Shown: positions 6,401 to 12,088 of the stretch, one piece after another
Layout of the letters: each line of letters begins with the position of its first letter
Position numbering within the stretch: the stretch's first letter is position 1
From: Pseudomonadota bacterium
GTDB lineage: Bacteria > Pseudomonadota > Gammaproteobacteria > Burkholderiales > Burkholderiaceae_C
DNA length: 12,088 nt
Direction: 5' to 3'
NCBI GenBank assembly: GCA_021798395.1
Contig: JAJZHS010000037.1
Coordinates: 1 to 12,088 of the forward strand
Made by a program: the position numbers and the translations under genes
The notes under the pieces: generated by a model
Seen by the model: the letters and a program-made list of their open reading frames with translations, nothing else
Database searches by the model: none
Told to the model about the DNA's origin: nothing

Positions 6401-6598
6401 ATGACCGACACCATCCAGACCGACACGCGCGCCGCGGAAGCGGCCGCCCCGACCTTGCTCGACAGCGAACGCCAGCGCTGCGAAGTGTGGACCCGCGTCA
6501 TGGGCTACCACCGGCCGGTCGCGTCGTTCAACGTCGGCAAGCAGGGCGAGTTCGCCGAACGCCGGCATTTCCGCGCGCCGTGCGACACGCCGCGCTGA
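6401..6598 (+). CDS. nrdD: Separate C-terminal glycyl-radical domain of NrdD
   Basis: This 65-residue protein carries the part missing from the upstream NrdD. After a low-complexity N-terminus (about residues 1-22) comes ERQRCEVWTRVMG35YHRPV, then SFNVGKQGEFAERRHF. In one-piece NrdD proteins the equivalent segment, of the form EVWSRVxGYxRPVxxxNxGKxxEF, directly follows the zinc motif, and the glycine of the RVxGY motif bears the stable radical. G35 is therefore the predicted radical site generated by NrdG. The N-terminal 22 residues have no counterpart in the contiguous enzyme and may act as a linker or docking tail. It has its own Shine-Dalgarno, sits 27 nt after the large ORF and overlaps nrdG by 19 nt. 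The domain identity is clear. That it docks in trans to complete the enzyme is inference, by analogy with GrcA (YfiD) and pyruvate formate-lyase. Confidence 0.9.
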   Translation: MTDTIQTDTRAAEAAAPTLLDSERQRCEVWTRVMGYHRPVASFNVGKQGEFAERRHFRAPCDTPR

Positions 6599-7386
6599 CC
6601 CCGGACGCAGCGACGGCGCGCTGCGGACATCGCGCGCACGACGCCGAAGCGGGTCTGCGCGTCGGCGGGCTGACCCCCTTCACCAGCATCGACTTCCCCG
6701 GCCGGCTCAGCGCCGTGGTGTTCGTCCAGGGCTGTCCGTTGCGCTGCGGCTACTGCCACAACCCGCATCTGCAGCGCCGCGCCGGCGACGCCGCGCCGTC
6801 GTGGCCGCAGACGCGCGACTGGCTGCGGCGGCGCGCGGGGCTGCTCGACGCGGTGGTCTTCAGCGGCGGCGAGCCGACCGTCGACCCGATGCTCGGCGCC
6901 GCGATGGCCGAGGCCCGCGCCATGGGCTTCGGCGTCGGCCTGCACACCGCCGGAACCCATCCGCGCAGGCTGCGCGAGGTCGTGCACCTGGCCGACTGGG
7001 TCGGCCTCGACGTCAAGGCGCCGTTGCGCGACGCCGAACTCTACGACCGCATCACCGGGCGACGCGGCAGCGCTCGCCGCGCCTCGGCGAGCCTCGACAT
7101 CGTGCTGCGCTGGGCGAAGGACTACGAACTGCGCACGACGGTCGACTGGTCGTGGCTCGACGACGCGGCGCTGCGCCGACTCGGCGACGACCTGGCCGAG
7201 CGCGGCGCGCGCAACTTCGCACTGCAGATGGCGCGCCGGCAGGGCCACCCGGCCCCGCTCGCCGACCCGCGCGATCCGGCACCGTCGACCGTCGACGCGC
7301 TGCGCCGGCAGTTCGCCGGTTTCACCCTGCGGCGGGACCCGTCGGCGGCACTCGGCCGGCCCGACACGCCTTCCGGTGCATCTTGA
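6580..7386 (+). CDS. nrdG: NrdG, radical-SAM activase of anaerobic ribonucleotide reductase
   Basis: NrdG uses a [4Fe-4S] cluster and S-adenosylmethionine to form the glycyl radical on NrdD. The core begins GLRVGGLTPFTSIDFPGRLSAVVF and carries the cluster motif C52-PLR-C56-GY-C59-HNP. The SAM-contact motif SGGEPT follows at about 95-100, then GVGLHTAGTHP and VGLDVKAPL. This pattern is that of the NrdG2 type. No ATG or TTG exists in frame. I chose the GTG at 6580, which gives 268 residues; a CTG at 6595 or 6655 is possible, and the conserved core begins only at about residue 25. The GTG start overlaps the radical-domain ORF by 19 nt in another frame, implying coupled translation and a three-gene operon. 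The C-terminal extension (to residue 268) is somewhat longer than usual. Confidence 0.92.
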   Translation: MRHAALTPDAATARCGHRAHDAEAGLRVGGLTPFTSIDFPGRLSAVVFVQGCPLRCGYCHNPHLQRRAGDAAPSWPQTRDWLRRRAGLLDAVVFSGGEPTVDPMLGAAMAEARAMGFGVGLHTAGTHPRRLREVVHLADWVGLDVKAPLRDAELYDRITGRRGSARRASASLDIVLRWAKDYELRTTVDWSWLDDAALRRLGDDLAERGARNFALQMARRQGHPAPLADPRDPAPSTVDALRRQFAGFTLRRDPSAALGRPDTPSGAS

Positions 7387-7396
7387 CGCCCGTCAA
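7383..7396. promoter_or_regulatory. FNR-like perfect dyad after nrdG
   Basis: TTGAC-GCCC-GTCAA is a perfect 5-bp inverted repeat with a 4-nt centre, overlapping the nrdG stop. It matches TTGAT-N4-ATCAA at 8 of 10 bases, like the box before nrdD. It lies about 55 bp before the diguanylate cyclase start. A -10-like TATTTA at 7425-7430 would put its centre near -47, slightly off the optimal -41.5. It could equally form a small RNA hairpin, but no T-run follows. Confidence 0.35.
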
Positions 7397-7434
7397 CCCA
7401 TCGCTTAATTGTCTTTCAAGCAACTATTTAATCG

Positions 7435-7450
7435 TCAACTTGGTGGTTGA
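7435..7450 (+). promoter_or_regulatory. Hairpin that would sequester the ribosome binding site of the diguanylate cyclase
   Basis: TCAAC (7435-7439), loop TTGGTG (7440-7445) and GTTGA (7446-7450) form a 5-bp stem that ends directly before the ATG at 7451. The only Shine-Dalgarno-like sequence, GGTGG (7442-7446), is in the loop and first stem base. This could dampen translation. The stem is short and weak. Confidence 0.3.
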
Positions 7451-10400
7451 ATGGCCGTACAGCGCGCGGCATGGACGATGGGGTCCGGCGACTTCGCGCC
7501 GCTGGCTTGCGCGGAATTGACCATCGAACCAGCTTCCCGCCGTCTCGGCGCATGGGCGAAGTCCTTCATCCCGGCGGCCCTGATCGCGGTCGCCGCGGCG
7601 GCCGTCGTCGGCCGGCACGAGAACCAAGACGCCGACCGCCGCTTTCGCCAGGCGGCGGCGCAGCGCATCGCGCCGCTGCGCGACCGCATCCGCGCCGCGC
7701 TCGACGGCCTGCGCGCGCTCGGCGGCTACCTCGACGCCGGCGGCGGCGTCGACGCGGCGCAGTTCACCCGCCTGACCGCGCCGCTGCTCGCGCACGGGGC
7801 TCCGCTGCAGGCCCTGGAGTGGATCCCGCGGGTTGCGGCGGCGCAGCGCGCGCGCTGGGTCGCCGCCGCGCGCGCCGGGGGCCTGGCGCACTTCGACTTC
7901 ACGGCGCGCGACGCGCGCGGCCGCCTCGTCGCCGAGGGCGCACGGCCCGAATACGACCCCGTGTATTTCGTGAACCCGCTGGCGGGCAACGCGAAAGCCC
8001 TCGGCTTCGACGTGGCGTCGAGCCCGACCCGGCGCGCTGCAATGATCAAGGCCATGCGCAGCGGACGCATGGCGGCCACCGCGCGAATCGACCTGGTGCA
8101 GGAGACGTCGAACCGCTACGGCTTCCTCGTCTTCAGGCCGGTGTACGCGGGCGGCGGCGTACCGCCCACCGCGGCGCAGCGCGCGCGCACGCTCTCGGGC
8201 TACGCACTGGGCGTGTTCCGCGTCGCCGACCTGCTCACGGGCGCGGCGCCCGCGCACGCCTCGCGGCTGCGCCTGGAGGTGCTCGATGACGATGCGCCCC
8301 CGGGCCGGAGGCGCCTGTACCCGATGGCGTCAGCCGGCGCCGCGGCCGCCGGGACGCGCGCGGTGCGTGCGTCGCTGCGCGTCGCCGGGCGGCGCTGGAC
8401 GGTCATTGCCCGGCCTGCGCCCGGTGCCTTCGCGCCGCATCGGGCGGCGAGCACCGCGGTGCTGGTGCTCGGCCTGCTGGCCGCTGCGTTGTGGAGTCTG
8501 GCGGCACGCCAGCGCGCGTCGCGCATGGCGGCGATCGAGCACGCGGTCGACGTGCGCACGCGCGACCTCGACGAACAGCGCGCATTCAGCTCGGCCATCT
8601 TCGACTGCCTGGGCGGAGTCGGCCTGGTGCTCGACCGCGACGGCGCCATCGTGCGCTTCAACCGGGCCGCCGAACTGTTCACCGGGTACACGCAAGCCGA
8701 GGTCCAAGGACGCCCGCTGTTCTGGAAGACCCTGCTGCCGCCCGAGGAGCGCGCGGCCGCCGAAGCCGTCTTCCACGCCTTCGAACAGGGCCGCCTGCCC
8801 ACGCACGTCGAACACCACTGGATCGGGCGCGATGGCGACAGGCGCCTGTTCGCGTGGACCCACACCGTGCTGGCCGACGCCGCGGGCGCGCCGCGCCACC
8901 GCGTCGCCATGGGCGTCGACGTCACCGACCGCCACCGCGCGCAGCAGCTGCAGCAGGCCTTGCTGGAGCACACCAGCGCCGGGCTGCTGATCACACGCCG
9001 GCGGGCGGTGGTCGCGGCCAACGGCGCCATGCTGAACATGCTCGGCATCGCGCAGCATGCGCTGGTCGGCGCGCCGGCACGCGTGCTGTACGCGGACGAC
9101 GCGACCTATGCCCGCGTCGGCGCCGCGTACGATGCGCTGCGCCGCGCGGGTTCGCTCGACGTGCCCAATGTCCGGCTCGCCGGCTCCGGCGGCGACGAAC
9201 CGCTGTGCGACGTGCGCGCGCAGCTGCTGCCCGACGGCGAGACCTCGGTGTGGACGTTCACCGACGTCACCGCGCGCGAGGGCCAGGCGCTGCGCGCGCT
9301 GCGCGCACAAGGGGTCTATCGGGCGCTCGTCGCGGCCGCGCAGTCGCTTCTGCACAGCGCGACCGAGTCGGGCATGATCACGCGCTTGTGCCAGAGCCTG
9401 GTGCTCGGCTCGGAATTCTCGGCGGTGTGGCTCGGCCGCCCGGACGCGGGCGGCGTGTTCCGCGTCGTGGGCCGCGCGAGCGCTTCGAACCAGGACCTGT
9501 CGTTCCTCGATGCGCTCCGCGTGCGCGTCACCGACGAAGGCCCCGCCATCGCGCAGGCCTGGCGCGCGCACGGCGTGGCCGTCCATCAGGACAATCTGGC
9601 GCTGCAGGCGAAGTCGCGCTACGCGGCCGAGCTGCGCCGCCTGCAGTGGGCGTCGACGCTGGCCGCGGTCGTCGACCGCGCGGGGCGGCCGTGGGGTGTC
9701 CTGGTCTACGTCGCCAGGCAGGTCGGCTGGTTCGACGACACCAGCCGCGAAGCCTGCGAACAGGTCGCCGCACTGCTCGGGCACGGGCTCGACGAACTCG
9801 ACCGCAAGGCCGCGCTGGCCGATCTGCAGCGCAGCGAAAGCCGACGCGCGCGAACCGATCCGCTGACCGGACTGCCCAACCGGCTGGCGTTGGGCGAACA
9901 CCTGCAGGGCGCGCTGGCGCGCGCCCTGCGGCGCGGCACCCTGGTCGCGGTGGGAGTCCTGGATCTCGACGACTTCAAGCCGGTCAACGACCGCTACGGC
10001 CACCCGGCGGGCGACGAACTGCTCGGCAAGCTGGCGCGCGCGATGCGCGCGCGGCTGCGCGGAGCCGATTACCTCGCCAGGCTCGGCGGCGACGAGTTCG
10101 TGGTGCTGTTCGAGGACATCGACGAACGCCGGGCGCTGGACGATCTGCGCACCGCGCTCGAGCGCCTGCACACCGCGGTGGAACTGCCCCACGAACTCGG
10201 GCCGGCGCGCGATGCGGTGCGGGTCGGCATGACCATGGGCCTGGCGCTGTACCCGCAGCACGCCACCGAAGCCGACGCCTTGCTGCGCATGGCCGACGCG
10301 GCGATGTATTCCGGCAAGACGCACAAGTTCGGGCGCAACCAATGGTGGAGCTTCGCCAGCGGCGCCGAAGCGGCCGCCGGCGCCCCCGGGCGCGCGCCCG

Positions 10401-10474
10401 GGGCGAATCCGTTCGACGCCGCCGACCGCGTCCTCGCGCGGTGTTCCGACGTGCGCGACGCGCCGGTCGACTGA
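7451..10474 (+). CDS. Membrane diguanylate cyclase, CHASE-PAS-PAS-GAF-GGDEF
   Basis: This 1007-residue signalling enzyme is predicted to make cyclic di-GMP from two GTP. TM1 lies at about 38-54. A periplasmic CHASE ligand-binding domain follows (LEWIPRV at about 122; YDPVYFVNPLAGNAKALGFDV and LVFRPVYAGG are family-typical). TM2 is at about 332-355. A first PAS starts near 380 (FDCLGGVGLVLDRDGAIVRF), a second near 502 (LEHTSAGLLITRRRAVVAANG) and a GAF-like domain spans about 620-795. The GGDEF domain opens with DPLTGLPNR, continues VLDLDDFKPVNDRYGHPAGDEL and has an intact GGDEF at 879-883. RGAD at 870-873, five residues earlier, is an intact inhibitory I-site. No EAL domain is present. GGTGG supports the first ATG; Met10 is an alternative. 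It follows the nrd operon by 64 nt in the same direction, so readthrough is possible. The ligand is unknown. Confidence 0.9.
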   Translation: MAVQRAAWTMGSGDFAPLACAELTIEPASRRLGAWAKSFIPAALIAVAAAAVVGRHENQDADRRFRQAAAQRIAPLRDRIRAALDGLRALGGYLDAGGGVDAAQFTRLTAPLLAHGAPLQALEWIPRVAAAQRARWVAAARAGGLAHFDFTARDARGRLVAEGARPEYDPVYFVNPLAGNAKALGFDVASSPTRRAAMIKAMRSGRMAATARIDLVQETSNRYGFLVFRPVYAGGGVPPTAAQRARTLSGYALGVFRVADLLTGAAPAHASRLRLEVLDDDAPPGRRRLYPMASAGAAAAGTRAVRASLRVAGRRWTVIARPAPGAFAPHRAASTAVLVLGLLAAALWSLAARQRASRMAAIEHAVDVRTRDLDEQRAFSSAIFDCLGGVGLVLDRDGAIVRFNRAAELFTGYTQAEVQGRPLFWKTLLPPEERAAAEAVFHAFEQGRLPTHVEHHWIGRDGDRRLFAWTHTVLADAAGAPRHRVAMGVDVTDRHRAQQLQQALLEHTSAGLLITRRRAVVAANGAMLNMLGIAQHALVGAPARVLYADDATYARVGAAYDALRRAGSLDVPNVRLAGSGGDEPLCDVRAQLLPDGETSVWTFTDVTAREGQALRALRAQGVYRALVAAAQSLLHSATESGMITRLCQSLVLGSEFSAVWLGRPDAGGVFRVVGRASASNQDLSFLDALRVRVTDEGPAIAQAWRAHGVAVHQDNLALQAKSRYAAELRRLQWASTLAAVVDRAGRPWGVLVYVARQVGWFDDTSREACEQVAALLGHGLDELDRKAALADLQRSESRRARTDPLTGLPNRLALGEHLQGALARALRRGTLVAVGVLDLDDFKPVNDRYGHPAGDELLGKLARAMRARLRGADYLARLGGDEFVVLFEDIDERRALDDLRTALERLHTAVELPHELGPARDAVRVGMTMGLALYPQHATEADALLRMADAAMYSGKTHKFGRNQWWSFASGAEAAAGAPGRAPGANPFDAADRVLARCSDVRDAPVD

Positions 10475-10522
10475 GCGACCGCCGCCTCGACCGCGCGCGT
10501 GCGCTTACCATCACGCACTGCG

Positions 10523-10543
10523 GACCGCCGGCGCGCGGCGGTC
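10523..10543 (+). terminator. Strong GC-rich hairpin between the diguanylate cyclase and sco genes
   Basis: GACCGCCG (10523-10530), loop GCGCG and CGGCGGTC (10536-10543) form a perfect 8-bp stem. Only TT follows, so it is not a canonical intrinsic terminator, although GC-rich genomes often lack long T-tracts. It lies 48 nt after the cyclase stop and 42 nt before the sco start, and it could also be an operator or 5' UTR structure. Confidence 0.4.
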
Positions 10544-10585
10544 TTCGTGCAACCGCCCGGCGACGCCGGCCCCGACAGCGATCCG

Positions 10586-11206
10586 ATGAAACTTCTCCAC
10601 TCCAAACGCAGGCCCGGCCGCCTGCTGGGCGCGTTGCTGCTGGCCGCCGCGCTGGCGCTGCCGCTGGGCGGCTGCGGCAAGAAGCTGCACTGGGACATGA
10701 GCAACGTCAGCGACGTGCTGTCCGATCTGCACGTATTCGGAATGATTTCGGCCGACAGCGGCAAGCCGCTGCGCGCGGCCGACCTGCGCGGCAAGGTGGT
10801 GGTGGTGTATTTCGGCTACACCCACTGCCCCGACGTCTGTCCGCTGACCATGTCCCACCTGGCGCGCGCGGTCGCCGACCTCGGCCCCGCCGCCGACGGA
10901 GCCCGCATCCTGTTCGTCACCGTCGACCCGGCGCGCGACAGCCTGCCGGTGCTGAAGGCCTATACCCACGCTTTCAGCCCGCAGGCCATCGGCGTGCGCG
11001 GCACCATGGAGCAGGTGGTCGCGATGACCAAGCTGTACCACGTCGCGTTCAGCTACGGCAAGAAGGACCGCTACGGCAATTACGTCGTGAACCACAGCGC
11101 CGCGATCTACGTGTTCGACAAGCGCGGCAAAGGCACGCTGATCGGCTCCGATCTGACCGCGGCGGCGAGCATCGCGCACGATCTGCGCCAGTTGATGGCG
11201 CAATGA
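10586..11206 (+). CDS. Sco1/SenC/PrrC-type copper-binding lipoprotein
   Basis: Sco proteins are membrane-anchored thioredoxin-fold copper chaperones or thiol reductases used in CuA-site assembly of cytochrome c oxidase. The 206-residue product has a signal peptide ending in the lipobox LGGC30, so it should be a lipoprotein tethered outside the inner membrane. Copper ligands are present: C81-PDV-C85 in VVYFGYTHCPDVCPLTMSHL and H170 in YVVNHSAAIYVFD. FVTVDPARDS is another family mark. The ATG at 10586 gives a proper signal peptide but has no clear Shine-Dalgarno; upstream in-frame GTG codons would add a hydrophilic arginine-rich tail and are less likely. No oxidase gene is adjacent. It converges on the thiamine-diphosphate enzyme. 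Confidence 0.93.
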   Translation: MKLLHSKRRPGRLLGALLLAAALALPLGGCGKKLHWDMSNVSDVLSDLHVFGMISADSGKPLRAADLRGKVVVVYFGYTHCPDVCPLTMSHLARAVADLGPAADGARILFVTVDPARDSLPVLKAYTHAFSPQAIGVRGTMEQVVAMTKLYHVAFSYGKKDRYGNYVVNHSAAIYVFDKRGKGTLIGSDLTAAASIAHDLRQLMAQ

Positions 11207-11223
11207 AACTGGCGCAATGAAAC
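11196..11223 (+). repeat. Perfect 14-bp tandem duplication at the sco stop codon
   Basis: TGGCGCAATGAAAC occurs at 11196-11209 and again immediately at 11210-11223. The first copy encodes the last residues and TGA of sco. The second lies in the untranslated trailer, so the duplication does not change the protein. It looks like a slippage event. Confidence 0.85.
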
Positions 11224-11251
11224 GCGCCGCGCGCCTCGAGGCTCCGGCGCG
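11223..11251. terminator. Possible hairpin between convergent genes
   Basis: CGCGCCG (11223-11229) pairs with CGGCGCG (11245-11251) across a 15-nt loop containing CCTCGAGG, itself a palindrome. It lies between the convergent sco and thiamine-diphosphate enzyme genes and could end transcription from either side, but no T-run flanks it. In such GC-rich sequence a stem of this size may be chance. Confidence 0.25.
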
Positions 11252-11268
11252 GCCCCGCCGGGCGCGCG

Positions 11269-12088
11269 CTACGGCGCGACGCGCCGCCGGATCGTCTGCG
11301 CCAGCGGCGTAGGCAGCGACGCCAGCGAATCGAGCAGCCGCGGCAGCAGCCGCAGCTTCCACCCGGCCAGCGCGGGCGGCACCACGGCGTCGATCAGGTG
11401 CGGCCCCGGCGTGGCCAGCGCGCGTTCCAGCGCGCCGACGAAGCCGTCGGCCGTGGTCGCGCGCACCGCAGGCACGCCCATGCCTTCGGCGATGCGCACG
11501 AAATCGAGTTCGGGCGAGGCCAACGCGAACTGGGCGCGCGCGCGGTCGCCGGCGGCGCCCGCGCCGACGCGCTGCAGTTCGAGGTCGAGGATTGCGTAGG
11601 CGCGGTTGTCGAACACCACGGCGACGACGTGCAGCCGCTCGCGTGCCATGGTCCACAGCGCCTGCGGCGTGTACATCGCCGCGCCGTCGCCGACCAGCGC
11701 CAGCACCGGACGCTGCGGACACGCCACGGCGGCGCCGACGGCCAGCGGCAGCCCCTGGCCGATGGCGCCGCCGGTCAGCGCGAGCACGTCGTGGCGCGGC
11801 GCGCCGGACGTGTAGTACGGCAGCATGACGCCTGAGGTCTGCGCCTCGTCGACGACGATGGCGTCGTCCGGCAGCAGGTGGCCGATGGCCTTGCAGACCT
11901 TCTCCGCGCTGAGTTTGCCGCGCGGCCGCGGCGGGCGCCAGGCCGGCTGCAGCGGCGGCGCCAGCCCGCCGGCGCCGAGGCGCACGGCCAACCGGTGCAG
12001 CCCGTCGGCGGGATCGTGCTCGGGTGCGCCCAGCGCGCGCACCGCGCAACCGGCCCCGACCAGCTCGGACGGCTTGCCCGGGTAGGCG
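11269..12088 (-). CDS. Thiamine-diphosphate-dependent enzyme, acetolactate synthase large subunit-like (C-terminal part, cut by window edge)
   Basis: The frame is open to the right edge, and the 272 residues seen are the C-terminal part of the ThDP superfamily that includes acetolactate synthase and benzoylformate decarboxylase. They start with AYPGKPSEL from the end of the central domain. The C-terminal PP-type domain follows: IVVDEAQTSGVMLPYY, LTGGAIGQGLPLAVGAAVACP, then the ThDP/Mg2+ motif GDGAAMYTPQALWTMA ending in the FDNRAYAIL asparagine. LDFVRIAEGMGVPAVRA and GPHLIDAVV complete the fold. This resembles the IlvB-like family annotated as acetolactate synthase large subunit without a small subunit, but substrate specificity cannot be told from this part. 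The GTG at 12042 is an internal codon, not a start, because conserved sequence continues upstream. No ilvH-type regulatory subunit is visible downstream. Confidence 0.85.
   Translation of the reverse strand, partial: AYPGKPSELVGAGCAVRALGAPEHDPADGLHRLAVRLGAGGLAPPLQPAWRPPRPRGKLSAEKVCKAIGHLLPDDAIVVDEAQTSGVMLPYYTSGAPRHDVLALTGGAIGQGLPLAVGAAVACPQRPVLALVGDGAAMYTPQALWTMARERLHVVAVVFDNRAYAILDLELQRVGAGAAGDRARAQFALASPELDFVRIAEGMGVPAVRATTADGFVGALERALATPGPHLIDAVVPPALAGWKLRLLPRLLDSLASLPTPLAQTIRRRVAP

Noticed and set aside
4310..6568. 752-codon minus-strand ORF opposite nrdD
   Set aside because: It lies antisense to a strongly conserved gene, and its Val/Arg/Gly/Ala-rich, motif-free translation is typical of a GC-rich shadow frame.
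4726..6579. Upstream extension of the nrdG frame to 4726, giving an 886-residue ORF
   Set aside because: The extension is arginine- and proline-rich, overlaps nrdD in another frame and has no family resemblance. Only the part after about 6580 is NrdG.
8330..10342. 670-codon minus-strand ORF opposite the diguanylate cyclase
   Set aside because: It is the complement of conserved PAS, GAF and GGDEF coding sequence, and its product shows no recognisable domain.
8491..11220. 909-codon plus-strand ORF spanning the cyclase and sco
   Set aside because: It is out of frame with both genes, with an Arg/Ala/Gly-rich low-complexity product that arises from codon bias.
10511..12049. 512-codon minus-strand ORF spanning sco and the ThDP enzyme
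   Set aside because: It is a shadow frame. The true minus-strand gene in this area, ending at 11269, has the ThDP motifs in a different frame.

Overview
The window is very GC-rich (about 70% by eye) and densely coded. Gene content (KdpFABC, a 293-residue HtpX, NrdR/FNR-like operators, a CHASE-PAS-GAF-GGDEF protein, a Sco lipoprotein) points to a high-GC beta- or gammaproteobacterium. I cannot place it to genus. I see no mobile elements, CRISPR arrays, tRNA or rRNA genes.

Layout. (1) Positions 1-2432, minus strand: the start of a high-affinity potassium pump operon, kdpF-kdpA-kdpB. kdpB runs off the left edge. A possible 22-codon leader ORF overlaps the kdpF start, and a T-rich putative KdpE control region lies upstream. 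(2) 2657-3538, plus: HtpX, an inner-membrane M48 metalloprotease, divergent from kdp. (3) 3564-4181, minus: a periplasmic DsbC/DsbG-like thioredoxin-fold protein, convergent with htpX. (4) 4182-4351: a divergent regulatory region with an FNR/Anr-like half-site pair, a matching -10-like element and two clear NrdR boxes 32 bp apart. (5) 4352-7386, plus: a class III (anaerobic) ribonucleotide reductase operon. (6) 7451-10474, plus: a 1007-residue membrane diguanylate cyclase. (7) 10586-11206, plus: a Sco1/SenC lipoprotein. (8) 11269 to the right edge, minus: the C-terminal half of a thiamine-diphosphate enzyme of the acetolactate synthase/benzoylformate decarboxylase superfamily.

The most unusual feature is the ribonucleotide reductase. 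The large NrdD ORF has the ATP cone, the active-site cysteines and a CxxH...CxxC zinc motif, then stops where the glycyl-radical segment should begin. That segment (RVMGYHRPV...NVGKQGEF) is a separate 65-codon cistron 27 nt downstream, with its own strong Shine-Dalgarno. The activase nrdG overlaps that cistron by 19 nt. The three genes therefore look like one operon for an anaerobic reductase whose radical-bearing loop is supplied in trans, controlled by NrdR (dNTP status) and probably by an oxygen-sensing FNR-type regulator.

The remaining genes (HtpX, Sco, DsbG-like, ThDP enzyme) look like ordinary housekeeping or accessory functions with no evident joint pathway, although the DsbG-like gene shares its promoter region with nrdD.
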